The notes below the pieces were generated by a model that searched no databases, had not been told where the DNA came from, and saw nothing but the letters and a program-made list of their open reading frames with translations. DNA of 64,000 nt from Chlamydiales bacterium (lineage in GTDB: Bacteria > Chlamydiota > Chlamydiia > Chlamydiales > Simkaniaceae), in contig JACKPR010000002.1 in NCBI GenBank assembly GCA_024233395.1, positions 124,001 through 188,000 on the forward strand, written 5' to 3'. Of this stretch, positions 25,479 through 34,753 are shown one piece after another; position 1 is the stretch's first letter; each line of letters starts with the position of its first letter. A program made the position numbers and the translations under genes.

Positions 25479-27293
25479 ATGAGCTGGTTTCCAAGAATAA
25501 TATCTGATTATTGGGGCGGTCAAGCCTCCCCTAGACGATTGGAAGATGAAGATACTTTCACGATTATCGATAAAGAGCTCGATCCCCCTTTAGCTGAAGC
25601 CATCGCATCACATCTCCCGAGAGAAGGAGAGAAATTTAAAACAGCTCTAGCCAACCGTTATGATTTGACATTCATGTCTGAAGTTGGAGGAAATGAACTT
25701 ACAAAAGTTTGGCTTGTTGCCTTAACCAAACGGAATGCTTCAAAACAAACCTTGGCTCTTCGGATCACACGAGTGGATTCTTTTGGTTTTTCTGATACAA
25801 GGGAAACTTTTTTCTCTTTAAATGGCAGAGAAGGTTTATTTGGAGTCGAGTGGCATATCTTCCTTCCAGATGCCTCGCATCTTCCCCGACCTAAAGCTGC
25901 TGTTGCTTGGAACCACACTAAAAATGAGTTTGAAATCTTAACACAAGAGCAAATCACTCAGCATTATGAGGGGACTAAACCACTCAATGATCCCTATACC
26001 CTTTATGCAACTCTCAGCCCCTATATTGCGGATGGGAGCCCCCTTTATCTCCATTCCATGCTTGATGAAAGTACAAGTGACACCATTTCTCCTTATATTC
26101 CTTTCCATCAAAGAAGCCTTTTCCGTTTTACTTTAGCAACAGCATTAAGAAACCTAAGAGTTATCAAACCTTTAGGAGAAGGCTCTTTTTCTCAAGTTTG
26201 GCAAGTCACCTTCACATCGATCGATAATACTGAAAGAAGTATGGCACTGAAACTTGCCAAAACCGAAACGATTAGACAAACACAGGTACGTGAAAACTAC
26301 TTCCAAATTAGTAGCGGCCGTTTTGGCGGCGAATTTGGAGCATTCCTCCCTGAGGGTCCCTATATTCTCTCAAGCTATTATGCCATTGTTTGGGATGAGG
26401 AAAAAAAGGTCTACCGCCTCATGGATAGAGACGAGATTAATGGGTATCATAAACATCCAGAATCCATCGGAACAAATGTTTTCACCCTTTATGGAACCTT
26501 AAGTGAATGTCATGAAGGGGCAAGAACTCTAGAAGATTTGATGCAATCAGGAGAGACATTTGATGTTGAGACGATTAAAAACTATGCTTACCAACTCCTT
26601 TTAGGCTTAGCAGAGTTTCCTCCAGGAATGATCCATCGCGATCTTAAACCCGCAAATATCTTAGTCACTCAAGAAGGTTTCTTAAAAATTCTTGATTTTG
26701 GTTTTTCTGCCGTAGGAATGGATATGGCTCAGTCTACATTAGGAAGTCCCCTATACATGCCTCCAGAAATCCATCAACATACAACCTATGATCAAAAAGC
26801 AGATCTCTATTCACTCTTTTGCATCTTTTTCAAAATGGCAACAGGAGAATACCCCATTCCAGCAAAAAATTTTCCCGAACTGCACGCTAAAATGGCGGCT
26901 GCAATTAGAGAAGGAAAAGATCCTAAAGACGATCCAAGACTAGAACGGTTCGATCCTGAGTTCCGCAATTTTTTGAGCCGCTTAGGGCACATTCTTCCTG
27001 CACAAAGATGGACACTTCATGATGTCCTGCAAAAAGATTGTTTCCTTCAAGGTCCAATGGCCCCTACAAGACCCGAAGACACTTCTTTTATTCCTAATTT
27101 GATCCCGACCACACCAGCATCCTTCCTCGCATCAACTTTCCTGAGTAATGCCTCAAAATATATTCCCACCCTTCCTTCTTTAAAAGGACGGATCCACAAA
27201 CTTCTCATTATCGGTGGGGCTGCTTTTATCCTATACCATCTTGCTCGCCGGGCCTTCATTCTCTGGAATACACCCCGCTGGAAAAAAGTCTAA
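25479..27293 (+). CDS. Ser/Thr protein kinase with duplicated N-lobe
   Basis: The active domain has the glycine loop GEGSFSQV (233-240), ALK (Lys258), HRDLKPAN (386-393), DFG (406-408) and GSPLYMPPE. Residues about 62-195 repeat the N-lobe pattern of 228-350 (VGGNELTKVW, ALRI where Lys becomes Arg, then AVAWNHTKNEFEILT matching AIVWDEEKKVYRLMD). This makes a degenerate extra N-lobe. A membrane segment lies near the C-terminus (LLIIGGAAFILYHL). It may be an inner-membrane kinase or a secreted effector. It converges with and overlaps the next gene by four bases. Confidence 0.88.
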   Translation: MSWFPRIISDYWGGQASPRRLEDEDTFTIIDKELDPPLAEAIASHLPREGEKFKTALANRYDLTFMSEVGGNELTKVWLVALTKRNASKQTLALRITRVDSFGFSDTRETFFSLNGREGLFGVEWHIFLPDASHLPRPKAAVAWNHTKNEFEILTQEQITQHYEGTKPLNDPYTLYATLSPYIADGSPLYLHSMLDESTSDTISPYIPFHQRSLFRFTLATALRNLRVIKPLGEGSFSQVWQVTFTSIDNTERSMALKLAKTETIRQTQVRENYFQISSGRFGGEFGAFLPEGPYILSSYYAIVWDEEKKVYRLMDRDEINGYHKHPESIGTNVFTLYGTLSECHEGARTLEDLMQSGETFDVETIKNYAYQLLLGLAEFPPGMIHRDLKPANILVTQEGFLKILDFGFSAVGMDMAQSTLGSPLYMPPEIHQHTTYDQKADLYSLFCIFFKMATGEYPIPAKNFPELHAKMAAAIREGKDPKDDPRLERFDPEFRNFLSRLGHILPAQRWTLHDVLQKDCFLQGPMAPTRPEDTSFIPNLIPTTPASFLASTFLSNASKYIPTLPSLKGRIHKLLIIGGAAFILYHLARRAFILWNTPRWKKV

Positions 27294-28762
27294 ACCTCTT
27301 GAGAAACTTCTCTTAAAGACACCCCTGCGATCTTTTCAAAATACTCAATTCGACTTATAGCACGATCATCTTCTCTAAGTTCAGAATGAAAACCTGTCAA
27401 CTGTAATATTCGAGAACGGATATTTCGTCTAATATCTTCCTTTATTTGGTCAGTCATTCTTTCGGTTTTTTTTATTTCTTCAGCAGGTAGTAACTCTTTT
27501 AAAAGTTGAAGAACTAAAAAGGGAGTTAAGTTAATCGGCACAGGAAAGGATACCGATCCAATCGGAACGAGAAGCAATACATTTACATTAACAAAACGAG
27601 GGATAAGTTCTATTGGACTTGATTGCGATATTCCCATAAGAATTTGAAAAAGGGGATTCCCTAAAAGTTGCTCTTTGATTTCACTCACCATTTGTTCGAT
27701 TCCTTGATCAACAAGAGCATCAATTTGAGGTATCGTTGGATCCTCAAGATCACCAAAACAATACTGAAGCTTTGCTCGCGCATCTTCTGTGAACTGCCCT
27801 CTTTCATCCAGAGCTCTGGCATCTCTTTCATAACGATGAGAATCAAAAAGGTCAAAGATCAGCTCTGCTTTCTCTCCTACTTCAAAGCATTGATCTAACT
27901 CCTCTTCAGAAATTTGAAAAATCGCCAAAATTTGTGAAACAATCGCTTGATGCTCTTCTGTTGAAAAATCCCTTCGGCAATAGGGGTCGGGAAATTCTTT
28001 TTCTCCAACTCTTAAAATTGCCAGCATAAATGCTTTTGCATCTGTGACATAATTGGGAAGATAAATCATTTGAGGAGATTGAAGCTTCTCTGAAGAAAGA
28101 TCTTCTTGAGTCAAAGGATCAACATCTGTTTGGATGTCAAAGTTAGGAGGACAGACTCGCTCGTCCTTTGAACGCTCAAGCAAAATATCATAGGGGTAAG
28201 CAGAACGTTTCCAAAAGGTATCATCTCGGTGAGATTTAGAAACTACATTAGAAACAGTGAGTGCAACAAAGGATCCCCATAGAGGAGAAGTGATACAAAG
28301 AGCATTCCTCAATAAGTATTTTCCAGAAGCACCGACTTCATGTCTTTCCCAAAGATCCTGAGCTGCGGCATATCTTTCGAATTTGCGAAAAAGGCCCTTA
28401 TAAATCGCATACTTTTTTGTCTCAGCAAGAGCTTGGCACTCCGCCCATTTTCTCTCAAAATAGGGACGTGTCTTCCAATAGACAACGACAGCAACACCTA
28501 TGCACGTAGCAAAGCAAGCAACAAAAAGAGAACGGAAAATTCTTTGTTCTTTACTTTTTAAAAGGATGTGTTGATTGACTTTTTTTGCAGAATAGAAATA
28601 GGGATCATTTACACTGGTATGGTGCTGAGCAATCCATTTTTTTACATCTTGAAGCGTCCAGTTACATGCTGATTCCTCAAAGGCGGTTCCAATCGTGCGA
28701 AAGGTTTCGTCTACACCCCAATTCTGAAAAACTTGCTCTCTGGGTAAAAGACGTTCTGTCAT
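27290..28762 (-). CDS. Membrane protein with U-box-like segment, function unknown
   Basis: ATG 28762 is chosen because GGAG lies six bases upstream; an upstream ATG (28774) and TTG (28786) fit less well. The 490-aa product has hydrophobic segments near residues 76-96 and 155-175, then DPLTQEDL (215-222) and DPYCRRDFS (259-267). Spacing and flavour resemble a U-box (DPITLE...DPxxR...LS). A Pro/Leu/Val-rich hydrophobic stretch lies near residue 370. No family is firmly recognised. The neighbouring kinase gene converges with a four-base overlap. Confidence 0.6.
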   Translation of the reverse strand: MTERLLPREQVFQNWGVDETFRTIGTAFEESACNWTLQDVKKWIAQHHTSVNDPYFYSAKKVNQHILLKSKEQRIFRSLFVACFATCIGVAVVVYWKTRPYFERKWAECQALAETKKYAIYKGLFRKFERYAAAQDLWERHEVGASGKYLLRNALCITSPLWGSFVALTVSNVVSKSHRDDTFWKRSAYPYDILLERSKDERVCPPNFDIQTDVDPLTQEDLSSEKLQSPQMIYLPNYVTDAKAFMLAILRVGEKEFPDPYCRRDFSTEEHQAIVSQILAIFQISEEELDQCFEVGEKAELIFDLFDSHRYERDARALDERGQFTEDARAKLQYCFGDLEDPTIPQIDALVDQGIEQMVSEIKEQLLGNPLFQILMGISQSSPIELIPRFVNVNVLLLVPIGSVSFPVPINLTPFLVLQLLKELLPAEEIKKTERMTDQIKEDIRRNIRSRILQLTGFHSELREDDRAISRIEYFEKIAGVSLREVSQEV

Positions 28763-28850
28763 AATCTTCTCCATGTAAAACCTCAAAAATTATTTCAGAA
28801 ATAAGGGTATTTTACAACTTAAAAAAAATATTATTTGACAAAAGAGAAAT

Positions 28851-28936
28851 TGCGAAAGGGGGGACTTGAACCCCCAAGGGATTTTACTCCCACTACCACC
28901 TCAAGGTAGCGTGTCTGCCAGTTCCACCACTTCCGC
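28851..28936 (-). tRNA. tRNA-Leu (anticodon GAG)
   Basis: A class II tRNA on the minus strand: acceptor GCGGAAG with CTTTCGC (one G-U pair), discriminator A, a long variable arm and T-arm GGGGGTTCAAGTCCCCC. The anticodon loop TTGAGGT gives GAG, reading CUC and CUU. No CCA is encoded. Confidence 0.95.
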
Positions 28937-28992
28937 AAAAGTAGAGAAAGAGGCATAATAACGATAAATTGTTATGGAATCAAGAATTTTAG

Positions 28993-29370
28993 ATGAAGAG
29001 TCCATTGTCTAACTCATTTGAAAAGGCTAAGCAGACCTTTTTTACTAAAAATCCTTCTCCTGGTTCAACCAGCTCCTCTAGAGCTGGTCTCACTCATCGA
29101 AAAAATTTTTCGCTAAAAAATCTCATCCTTATCCTCTTAAAGCAGTTAAACAACGGACTCTTGAAATATTTATTTATAGGACTCATTAAACTCTACCAAT
29201 GGACTCTTGGTCCTTTCACGCAGGGACAATGTCGTTTTTATCCTTCTTGCTCAGAGTATGGGCTTGCAGCCTTTAAAAAGTATGGGGTTTTCAAGGGAAC
29301 CTACCTGACGATTAAACGGATTTTGAAATGCAACCCTTGGCATTCTGGTGGCCCGGACCCCCTTCCTTAA
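28993..29370 (+). CDS. yidD: YidD membrane protein insertion efficiency factor
   Basis: The C-terminal 75 residues are typical YidD: LIKLYQWTLGPFTQGQCRFYPSCSEYGLAAFKKYG, then the CNPWHSGGPDP ending, with the conserved Cys residues. The N-terminal 45 residues, rich in Ser and Lys, are an extension; an internal start cannot be excluded. YidD assists insertion of membrane proteins with YidC. It is usually found in the rpmH-rnpA-yidD-yidC cluster, but here it is separate. A terminator-like stem follows at once. Confidence 0.9.
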   Translation: MKSPLSNSFEKAKQTFFTKNPSPGSTSSSRAGLTHRKNFSLKNLILILLKQLNNGLLKYLFIGLIKLYQWTLGPFTQGQCRFYPSCSEYGLAAFKKYGVFKGTYLTIKRILKCNPWHSGGPDPLP

Positions 29371-29404
29371 AACCCATTCAGGGGATGTTCTCAGAGGGTT
29401 TTTT
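29369..29404 (+). terminator. Probable terminator after yidD
   Basis: AAAACCC (29369-29375) pairs with GGGTTTT (29396-29402) and runs into TTTTTT. The 20-base loop is longer than usual. It overlaps the yidD stop codon. Confidence 0.5.
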
Positions 29405-29453
29405 CTTGGAGAAAATAGAAGGTTTCTTATATCCTTAAAGAGTACTTTAACAA

Positions 29454-29559
29454 AACCTGAGTTCGATTTTAGAAAGACAGAGAATCAGTGAATTTCATGG
29501 AGAAGATTTGATCCCATGGAAGCACTTAGAATCGGTCTTTGTAAAATTGAACTCGGGTT
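29454..29559. repeat. 106-base imperfect palindrome
   Basis: AACCTGAGTTCGATTTTAGA from the left pairs with the right-hand TGTAAAATTGAACTCGGGTT with few mismatches, and pairing continues with gaps through CATGG to the centre. It lies in the yidD downstream gap. It may be a miniature element or a structured RNA; the sequence alone does not decide. Confidence 0.65.
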
Positions 29560-29724
29560 AAAATAAGTGCCCTGAGAGGAGGCAACCTCTCAGGGCGTGA
29601 AACCAAGGTACATCCTTTTTACTACGGAACCTTAGCTTCGAGGGCTATTTTAGTCCATCAAAGCAAAAAAATCTAGTTCTCCGTTTCCTTTGAAGGATGT
29701 ACCTTTTTTAAAGAGGTAAAATCA
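29560..29724 (+). other. Hairpin-rich leader of the 77-aa gene
   Basis: The gap holds a perfect 11-bp hairpin (GCCCTGAGAGG 29569-29579 with CCTCTCAGGGC 29586-29596). It then holds a long-range 13-bp inverted repeat AAGGTACATCCTT (29605-29617) with AAGGATGTACCTT (29693-29705), extended by ACGGA/TCCGT inside. The second structure closes 20 bases before the ATG. The layout suggests a structured 5' leader, but it matches no riboswitch class I can recognise. Confidence 0.5.
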
Positions 29725-29958
29725 ATGCAGGAACAACCCTTTTATTTACAAGACCTATTCAAGAAAGAGCCAAAAGTCACTCTAACGGATCAAGAACTCG
29801 CCGATGCTCTAGGCATGTCCATTGAGTGTGCAATCAAGTGTCGAAAACAAGATGTGGAACAAGGCTTTATTTTTGCAGATGAAGCTTCTTCGACATACTA
29901 TCTATCACCGATAGGTTTTGATAGGATTCAAACGCTTAAGCTTCGTCATTACTCATAA
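29725..29958 (+). CDS. Small HTH-like protein, 77 aa
   Basis: AAAGAGGTAAAATCA precedes the ATG. Residues 18-50 (TLTDQELADALGMSIECAIKCRKQ) look like a helix-turn-helix or winged-helix start, and the end (STYYLSPIGFDRIQTLKL) could be a wing. No close family is recognised. It converges with the LysM gene on the other strand, 14 bases apart. The gene is preceded by a hairpin-rich leader, so its own expression may be controlled by RNA structure. Confidence 0.65.
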   Translation: MQEQPFYLQDLFKKEPKVTLTDQELADALGMSIECAIKCRKQDVEQGFIFADEASSTYYLSPIGFDRIQTLKLRHYS

Positions 29959-29972
29959 TTGTTGTTGGGCTC

Positions 29973-31055
29973 CTAAGAATTCTTAGGAGGCAAAAGAAGC
30001 TCAGCCCCCAGCTTAAGATTTTCAGATTCAAGACCATTCATCTCTTTGATGACTGCAACTTTAACATCATAATCGCGAGAAATTTTCCAAAGACTATCAC
30101 CAGGCTGGACAATATGGCGACGAGGAGGGTTCTCTAAGGGTTTCCCTGCAAGTTCTTGAATTTGATCGCTACGGAGACCATTTTTAACCTCTGATAAAAA
30201 AGCTTTGATTTCAGGGGTTTCTTCTGTCAAAAGAGAAAGGAGTTTTTCCATTTGTGAATCATCTAGTTTTTTCAGAGCATACTCTTTCTCAAGCAAGACT
30301 AGCAAGTAAGCAGCAAGTTTTGATCCCTTTTCCATTCGAGGCATTAAGAATGGTATGAAATCAGAAATCTTTCCATCAGGACTTGTTTGAATTTGATCGG
30401 CTAAAACTTTTATTTCTTCCCAATTCCCCGCAGTAATAAAAGAAAAAAGAGCTTCCTCAGAAATACTATATGGAAGACGATGAAAAGCCCTTTTGATCAC
30501 AAAATACTCTGTTGTATTCTCTAGGGCTTCTTTTAGACTTTGGGAAATTTCATCTCTCATCTGTATTTCTTGAAATAGACCCTCAGGAGTTAAGGGCCAG
30601 ATTTCTGTCCGTGCAAAGTTTCGCACCGCCTCAAGCCTCCCCTCACTCAATCCAGGATAAAGAATGATCTTTTTCCCATCGTCCAAAATCATCACCCTTT
30701 TTTCAACTGGGTACCCAGCAAAAGCACGCTGCACATCAAAATGATGGTATGCTCCTAGAAAAGCTAAGGCTAAATCACAACGACGTTGCCCTTCTTCTAT
30801 GTGCGTTTCATCATAGAGTGCTCGGACAAGGTCTTCATAAGCCATTCCGATAAAGTTTCGAATAACATCTTGATTGGTGAGTGAGCTTTTCTTAAGGGGA
30901 ACTTCGGTTGTGGCAGGAATGATGACTCCATTGCGTTCCTTTAAAACAAAGGTGACGAATGTAGCAATCAGAGCAATATTTAAAGTTCCACTAATGATTA
31001 AGGAGTGTATTAAAATCCGAGAACGACGTTGTAGAACTTTTTCAAAAGAATCCAT
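29973..31055 (-). CDS. LysM-domain envelope protein
   Basis: The C-terminal 48 residues form a LysM domain (HIVQPGDSLWKISRDYDV...ELLLPP), which binds peptidoglycan or chitin-like glycans. Near the N-terminus there is one membrane segment (about residues 18-38), followed by a 270-residue helical region without recognised motifs. ATG 31055 is chosen so that the membrane anchor follows directly; the frame is open further upstream into the next gene. Likely a periplasm-facing anchored protein concerned with cell wall or division. Confidence 0.75.
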   Translation of the reverse strand: MDSFEKVLQRRSRILIHSLIISGTLNIALIATFVTFVLKERNGVIIPATTEVPLKKSSLTNQDVIRNFIGMAYEDLVRALYDETHIEEGQRRCDLALAFLGAYHHFDVQRAFAGYPVEKRVMILDDGKKIILYPGLSEGRLEAVRNFARTEIWPLTPEGLFQEIQMRDEISQSLKEALENTTEYFVIKRAFHRLPYSISEEALFSFITAGNWEEIKVLADQIQTSPDGKISDFIPFLMPRMEKGSKLAAYLLVLLEKEYALKKLDDSQMEKLLSLLTEETPEIKAFLSEVKNGLRSDQIQELAGKPLENPPRRHIVQPGDSLWKISRDYDVKVAVIKEMNGLESENLKLGAELLLPPKNS

Positions 31056-31107
31056 GGTTATCAAAATACCAAATGAAAAGTTTTGCAAGCAAGATTGATT
31101 GGAAGTT

Positions 31108-31407
31108 TTAAAAAAACTTCCAAACGGCCCATTTCGCAAATAATTTACTAACAGACTCTATGAAAAGGTAGATGAATGCTCCTGCAAACATCGCTCCATA
31201 TAACCGATTTTTTATTGTGCCAGAGTTTTTTCTGAAAAAACAAGCATATATACACATTCCAGATGCAAAAGCATAAAACAGTGGATCAACCATATATCTC
31301 GGAATACCTGAAAAATGATATAGAAATTCAAAAAAAGCAATTCCTCCAATACTCACAACCCATTCTATTTTTGTTGGGACTTTTAGGGCTTCTTTAAACG
31401 TATTCAT
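31108..31407 (-). CDS. Small membrane protein, 99 aa
   Basis: ATG 31407 has GGAG six bases upstream; ATG 31419 is an alternative giving 103 aa. About three hydrophobic helices (WVVSIGGIAFFEFLYHF, PLFYAFASGMCIYACFF, YGAMFAGAFIYLFIESV). No family is recognised. It lies close behind the 223-aa gene (15 bases) and probably shares its transcript. Confidence 0.6.
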   Translation of the reverse strand: MNTFKEALKVPTKIEWVVSIGGIAFFEFLYHFSGIPRYMVDPLFYAFASGMCIYACFFRKNSGTIKNRLYGAMFAGAFIYLFIESVSKLFAKWAVWKFF

Positions 31408-31422
31408 TAACAACTCCATTTT

Positions 31423-32097
31423 CTAAGCATAAGGAAGGAACTGAGTTTCTTTTTTTCCATGGTTTCTATGTCCTGAACTACCATGGTTAAAATTTCTAGG
31501 TTGGTGATAATTATTAGTATCTAAAGGATTAACGTAATTCGGGGTATCTGTATAACGAGGACTAGAATTACCAAATGGTTGAGATGGAGGAATTATTCCA
31601 TGTTGAACTAACTCCTCTGTGTTTCTCTTTAGATCCTCTGCATTAGTTACAAAGGTTATATTTTCAACAGACATATTTCTTGTTTCCATGGCTTTTTTAA
31701 ACTCCTCAACTCCCATCCAAAGTTGTTCTCGGCAAAAGTAAATTGACATAGCAGAAGATACCGGATCTCCCATAAAGCGAGCTACGCCAATAACAATTCC
31801 CAAAACACCAATAGCCATCTTCTCAAAAGCTCTTTCAAGATGCTGCTTAGATTCTTCTGAGTTGCATCTTACATGATGCTGATATATCTTGATATCAAAC
31901 TCATTCTGCTTCCTTTTGTCACTATTAAAGTAACCACCAATCGCACTGCTAACAATGTTACTGCAAAGGACAATCTTTGGCTCTTGGGCATTTATAACAA
32001 CCATTCTGCCATTCCAAGAACTATCCTTCTGTTCTTCTTTATCGCATGTATTATTTTCTAAATTCTGATTTTCTGATTCAATAGCTGAAATACTCAT
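31423..32097 (-). CDS. Unrecognised protein with a central hydrophobic segment
   Basis: ATG 32097 (MSISAIESEN) is chosen because it follows AGAGAAAAG; an ATG seven codons upstream is also open. The product has a polar N-terminus, a weakly hydrophobic centre (AIGVLGIVIGVARFMGDP, about residues 100-117), and an Asn/His/Pro-rich, probably unstructured C-terminus. The asymmetric, low-complexity tail and lack of a known domain recall type III-secreted effectors, but nothing in the sequence proves that. It is followed by the 99-aa membrane protein. Confidence 0.6.
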   Translation of the reverse strand: MSISAIESENQNLENNTCDKEEQKDSSWNGRMVVINAQEPKIVLCSNIVSSAIGGYFNSDKRKQNEFDIKIYQHHVRCNSEESKQHLERAFEKMAIGVLGIVIGVARFMGDPVSSAMSIYFCREQLWMGVEEFKKAMETRNMSVENITFVTNAEDLKRNTEELVQHGIIPPSQPFGNSSPRYTDTPNYVNPLDTNNYHQPRNFNHGSSGHRNHGKKETQFLPYA

Positions 32098-32321
32098 CTT
32101 TTCTCTCTTTAGAATCATTAAAAAAAGAAATCTATAAGGGATACCTTTTTAAGTCAACCACACACATCCACAAGACAAAAGCTTATTTTTACGTCTAGTT
32201 AAGGCACTATCTAGGAAAATTCCATTGAAATTGACTATCGGTGATAGATTCATCTAAAAAATTAATGCTCCAATAGCGAATTTATGGTAGACTCAAAGGG
32301 TAAAAAAACTTTGGATTTAAC

Positions 32322-34712
32322 ATGCGTGTTCCTCTCTCTTGGCTAAAAGACTATGTAAAACTTGATTTATCAAATGAAGACCTCTCTGATTTGCTCACTC
32401 TTGCTGGACTTGAAGTCGACAAGGTAGAATCGACTTCCTTCTCGTTTAAGGGAGTGGTCGTTGGAGAAGTCAAAGAAACAAAGCCCCACCCCAATGCTGA
32501 TAAATTAAAAGTCGCTCAGGTCTTTGATGGAAGTGAGACACTGCAGGTTGTTTGTGGGGATCCCAGCTGCTCCCCTGGAATGAAGGTTGCTTTAGCAACA
32601 ATTGGTGGCTCACTTACCGATAAAGAAGGGAAAACCTTTAAGATCAAAAAGTCAAAACTTCGCGATGTTGAGTCCTTTGGAATGCTCTGCGCTGAAGAAG
32701 AACTCGGCCTTGCAGAAAGCTCAGATAGCATTATGGTACTGAGTGAAGATGCTGTAGTTGGAACGGATTTAACAGAGCTTTTGGGCGATGTTGTTTTTGA
32801 AATTTCTCTCACACCAAATTTGGGACACTGCATGAGCCTCTTTGGGATGGCCCGCGATGTCGCAGCTCTTTTAGATCAAAAAGTAAAAAAAACTTCAGTT
32901 CAACTTGAATCAGGTAGTAACCGATGCGACGTCAGTGTAGAAGTGAAAGATGGGGACAACTGTTACAGGTATTGCTGCCGAAAAATTCGAGGCGTAAAAA
33001 TAGGTCCTTCTCTAGAGTGGATGGTTCGCCGCCTTGAAAATGCTGGAGTGAGAAGTATCAACAATATTGTGGATGTCACTAATTATGTCATGCTTGAACT
33101 TGGACAGCCTCTTCATGCTTTTGATGCAAAAAAGGTTCATGGGCAAAAAATCTCTGTTCAATCCACAGAAAAAGAAATCACCTTTAAAACCTTAGATGGC
33201 GAAAAACGAAAAGTTCCTGAAAATATTTTGATGATTCATGATGCAAAAGGTCCTATAGCAGTTGCGGGAGTTATGGGAGGGGCCGATTCAGAAGTGGATG
33301 AAACAACAACGGATATCATTTTAGAAGCTGCTCACTTCAACCCGTCTGCGATTCGTCGTGGAAGTAAGGCTTTAGGTCTTCGTAGTGAATCTTCTGCCCG
33401 TTTTGAGCGAGGGGTAGATTTTGAAGGGGTTTCCTTAGCTTTAGATCGTGCTGCGAGTTTAATTGCTGAACTTGGAGGAGGAGTCATCGATGAAGGAAAA
33501 GTGGATATTATTGCTAAAGAGCAAAAGAAGCGAAAAATTAAAATCCGTCTTTCAAGAACTAATGAAATCTTGGGAACAAAATTTAGCCTGAGTGAAATTG
33601 AGTCTTTCCTAAAGCGATTGGAAATGGAAACAAAGGGAGAAGGAGAAACTCTCTTAGTCACCGTTCCTTCTTATCGGAATGATATCCACTGCGAAATTGA
33701 CCTGATTGAAGAAATTGCTCGTATCTATGGATATAACAATATTAAAAAACGGGAAGCTCGTGTTGTCAACTCCCCGATTCCCCATTCCCCTCTTTATCTT
33801 ATTCAAAAAGAACTGAGAACGCGGCTGATCGCAAGTGGCCTCCAAGAATTCTTAACGTGTGATCTCATTAGCCCCGAGCTTTCTGAGCTATCTATCGAAA
33901 AAAATCTAGGCGAAAAAGAAGAGATTCATGTGCTCCGCCCTAGCTCTGTCGATCAATCGATTTTACGGACTTCATTTCTTCCAGGAATGCTTCAAGCTGT
34001 CAAACATAATTTCGATCGGCAAAATGAAAACATTTCGGCCTTTGAGATAGGAAGAATCCATTTTAAAGATGGAGAAAATTACCGCGAACGGCTGACAGCT
34101 GCCATTTTGTTAACGGGAAAAGTTCGACCTCACCATTGGGGAGCAAAAGCTGAAGATGTGGACTTTTTTGATCTTAAAGGAATTGTTGAAAATCTTTTAG
34201 AAGGTCTTCATGTCTCAGGAGGGTCCTTTGCTCCGACCCACTTAAAAAGCTTCCATCCTGGAATTCAAGGAGAAGTCTCTGCACAAGAGGTGCGGCTTGG
34301 TGTTTTAGGAGAAGTGCATCCTGATCGACTGAAACGGCTAGGAATTGAAAAAAGAGTCTATTTTGCCCAATTAGATTTACATGACCTCATGAATGCTCGA
34401 GGGAAAGATCGAAAAATGTCTTCTCTCCCTCAATTTCCAGGGTCAACAAGAGATTGGACAGTCACATTTCAGCATGACGTTCCTCTAGGAAGTGTCTTTC
34501 TTGAAATTAAAGCATTTCCATCAAAACTCTTGAAAGAGTACTACCTCCTAGACCTTTACGAGAACGAAAAAATTGGAAAAGACAAAAAGAATGTCACTTT
34601 CCGCTTCACCTATAGAAATGATAAACAAACTGTAGAACAACCCCAAGTTGAGAAGGAGCATGCCCGCTTAATCGAAGCGATTACAAAAAAGTTCCGTGAT
34701 TTTATTTCCTAA
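32322..34712 (+). CDS. pheT: Phenylalanyl-tRNA synthetase beta subunit
   Basis: Full-length bacterial PheT (796 aa) starting MRVPLSWLKDYV. Domains: EMAP-like tRNA-binding domain (about 40-150), B3/B4 editing domain with NIVDVTNYVMLELGQPLHAFD (about 245-265), B5 domain, catalytic-like core with GRIHF, and a C-terminal FDX-ACB anticodon-binding domain (SSLPQFPGSTRDW to end). It joins Phe to tRNA-Phe together with PheS, which is not in the window. The downstream order, MORN lipoprotein then ogt, matches the chlamydial pheT neighbourhood. Confidence 0.97.
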   Translation: MRVPLSWLKDYVKLDLSNEDLSDLLTLAGLEVDKVESTSFSFKGVVVGEVKETKPHPNADKLKVAQVFDGSETLQVVCGDPSCSPGMKVALATIGGSLTDKEGKTFKIKKSKLRDVESFGMLCAEEELGLAESSDSIMVLSEDAVVGTDLTELLGDVVFEISLTPNLGHCMSLFGMARDVAALLDQKVKKTSVQLESGSNRCDVSVEVKDGDNCYRYCCRKIRGVKIGPSLEWMVRRLENAGVRSINNIVDVTNYVMLELGQPLHAFDAKKVHGQKISVQSTEKEITFKTLDGEKRKVPENILMIHDAKGPIAVAGVMGGADSEVDETTTDIILEAAHFNPSAIRRGSKALGLRSESSARFERGVDFEGVSLALDRAASLIAELGGGVIDEGKVDIIAKEQKKRKIKIRLSRTNEILGTKFSLSEIESFLKRLEMETKGEGETLLVTVPSYRNDIHCEIDLIEEIARIYGYNNIKKREARVVNSPIPHSPLYLIQKELRTRLIASGLQEFLTCDLISPELSELSIEKNLGEKEEIHVLRPSSVDQSILRTSFLPGMLQAVKHNFDRQNENISAFEIGRIHFKDGENYRERLTAAILLTGKVRPHHWGAKAEDVDFFDLKGIVENLLEGLHVSGGSFAPTHLKSFHPGIQGEVSAQEVRLGVLGEVHPDRLKRLGIEKRVYFAQLDLHDLMNARGKDRKMSSLPQFPGSTRDWTVTFQHDVPLGSVFLEIKAFPSKLLKEYYLLDLYENEKIGKDKKNVTFRFTYRNDKQTVEQPQVEKEHARLIEAITKKFRDFIS

Positions 34713-34753
34713 AATGTTATGCTCGGGAAAATAGGAATTAATCGAGGTCAACT

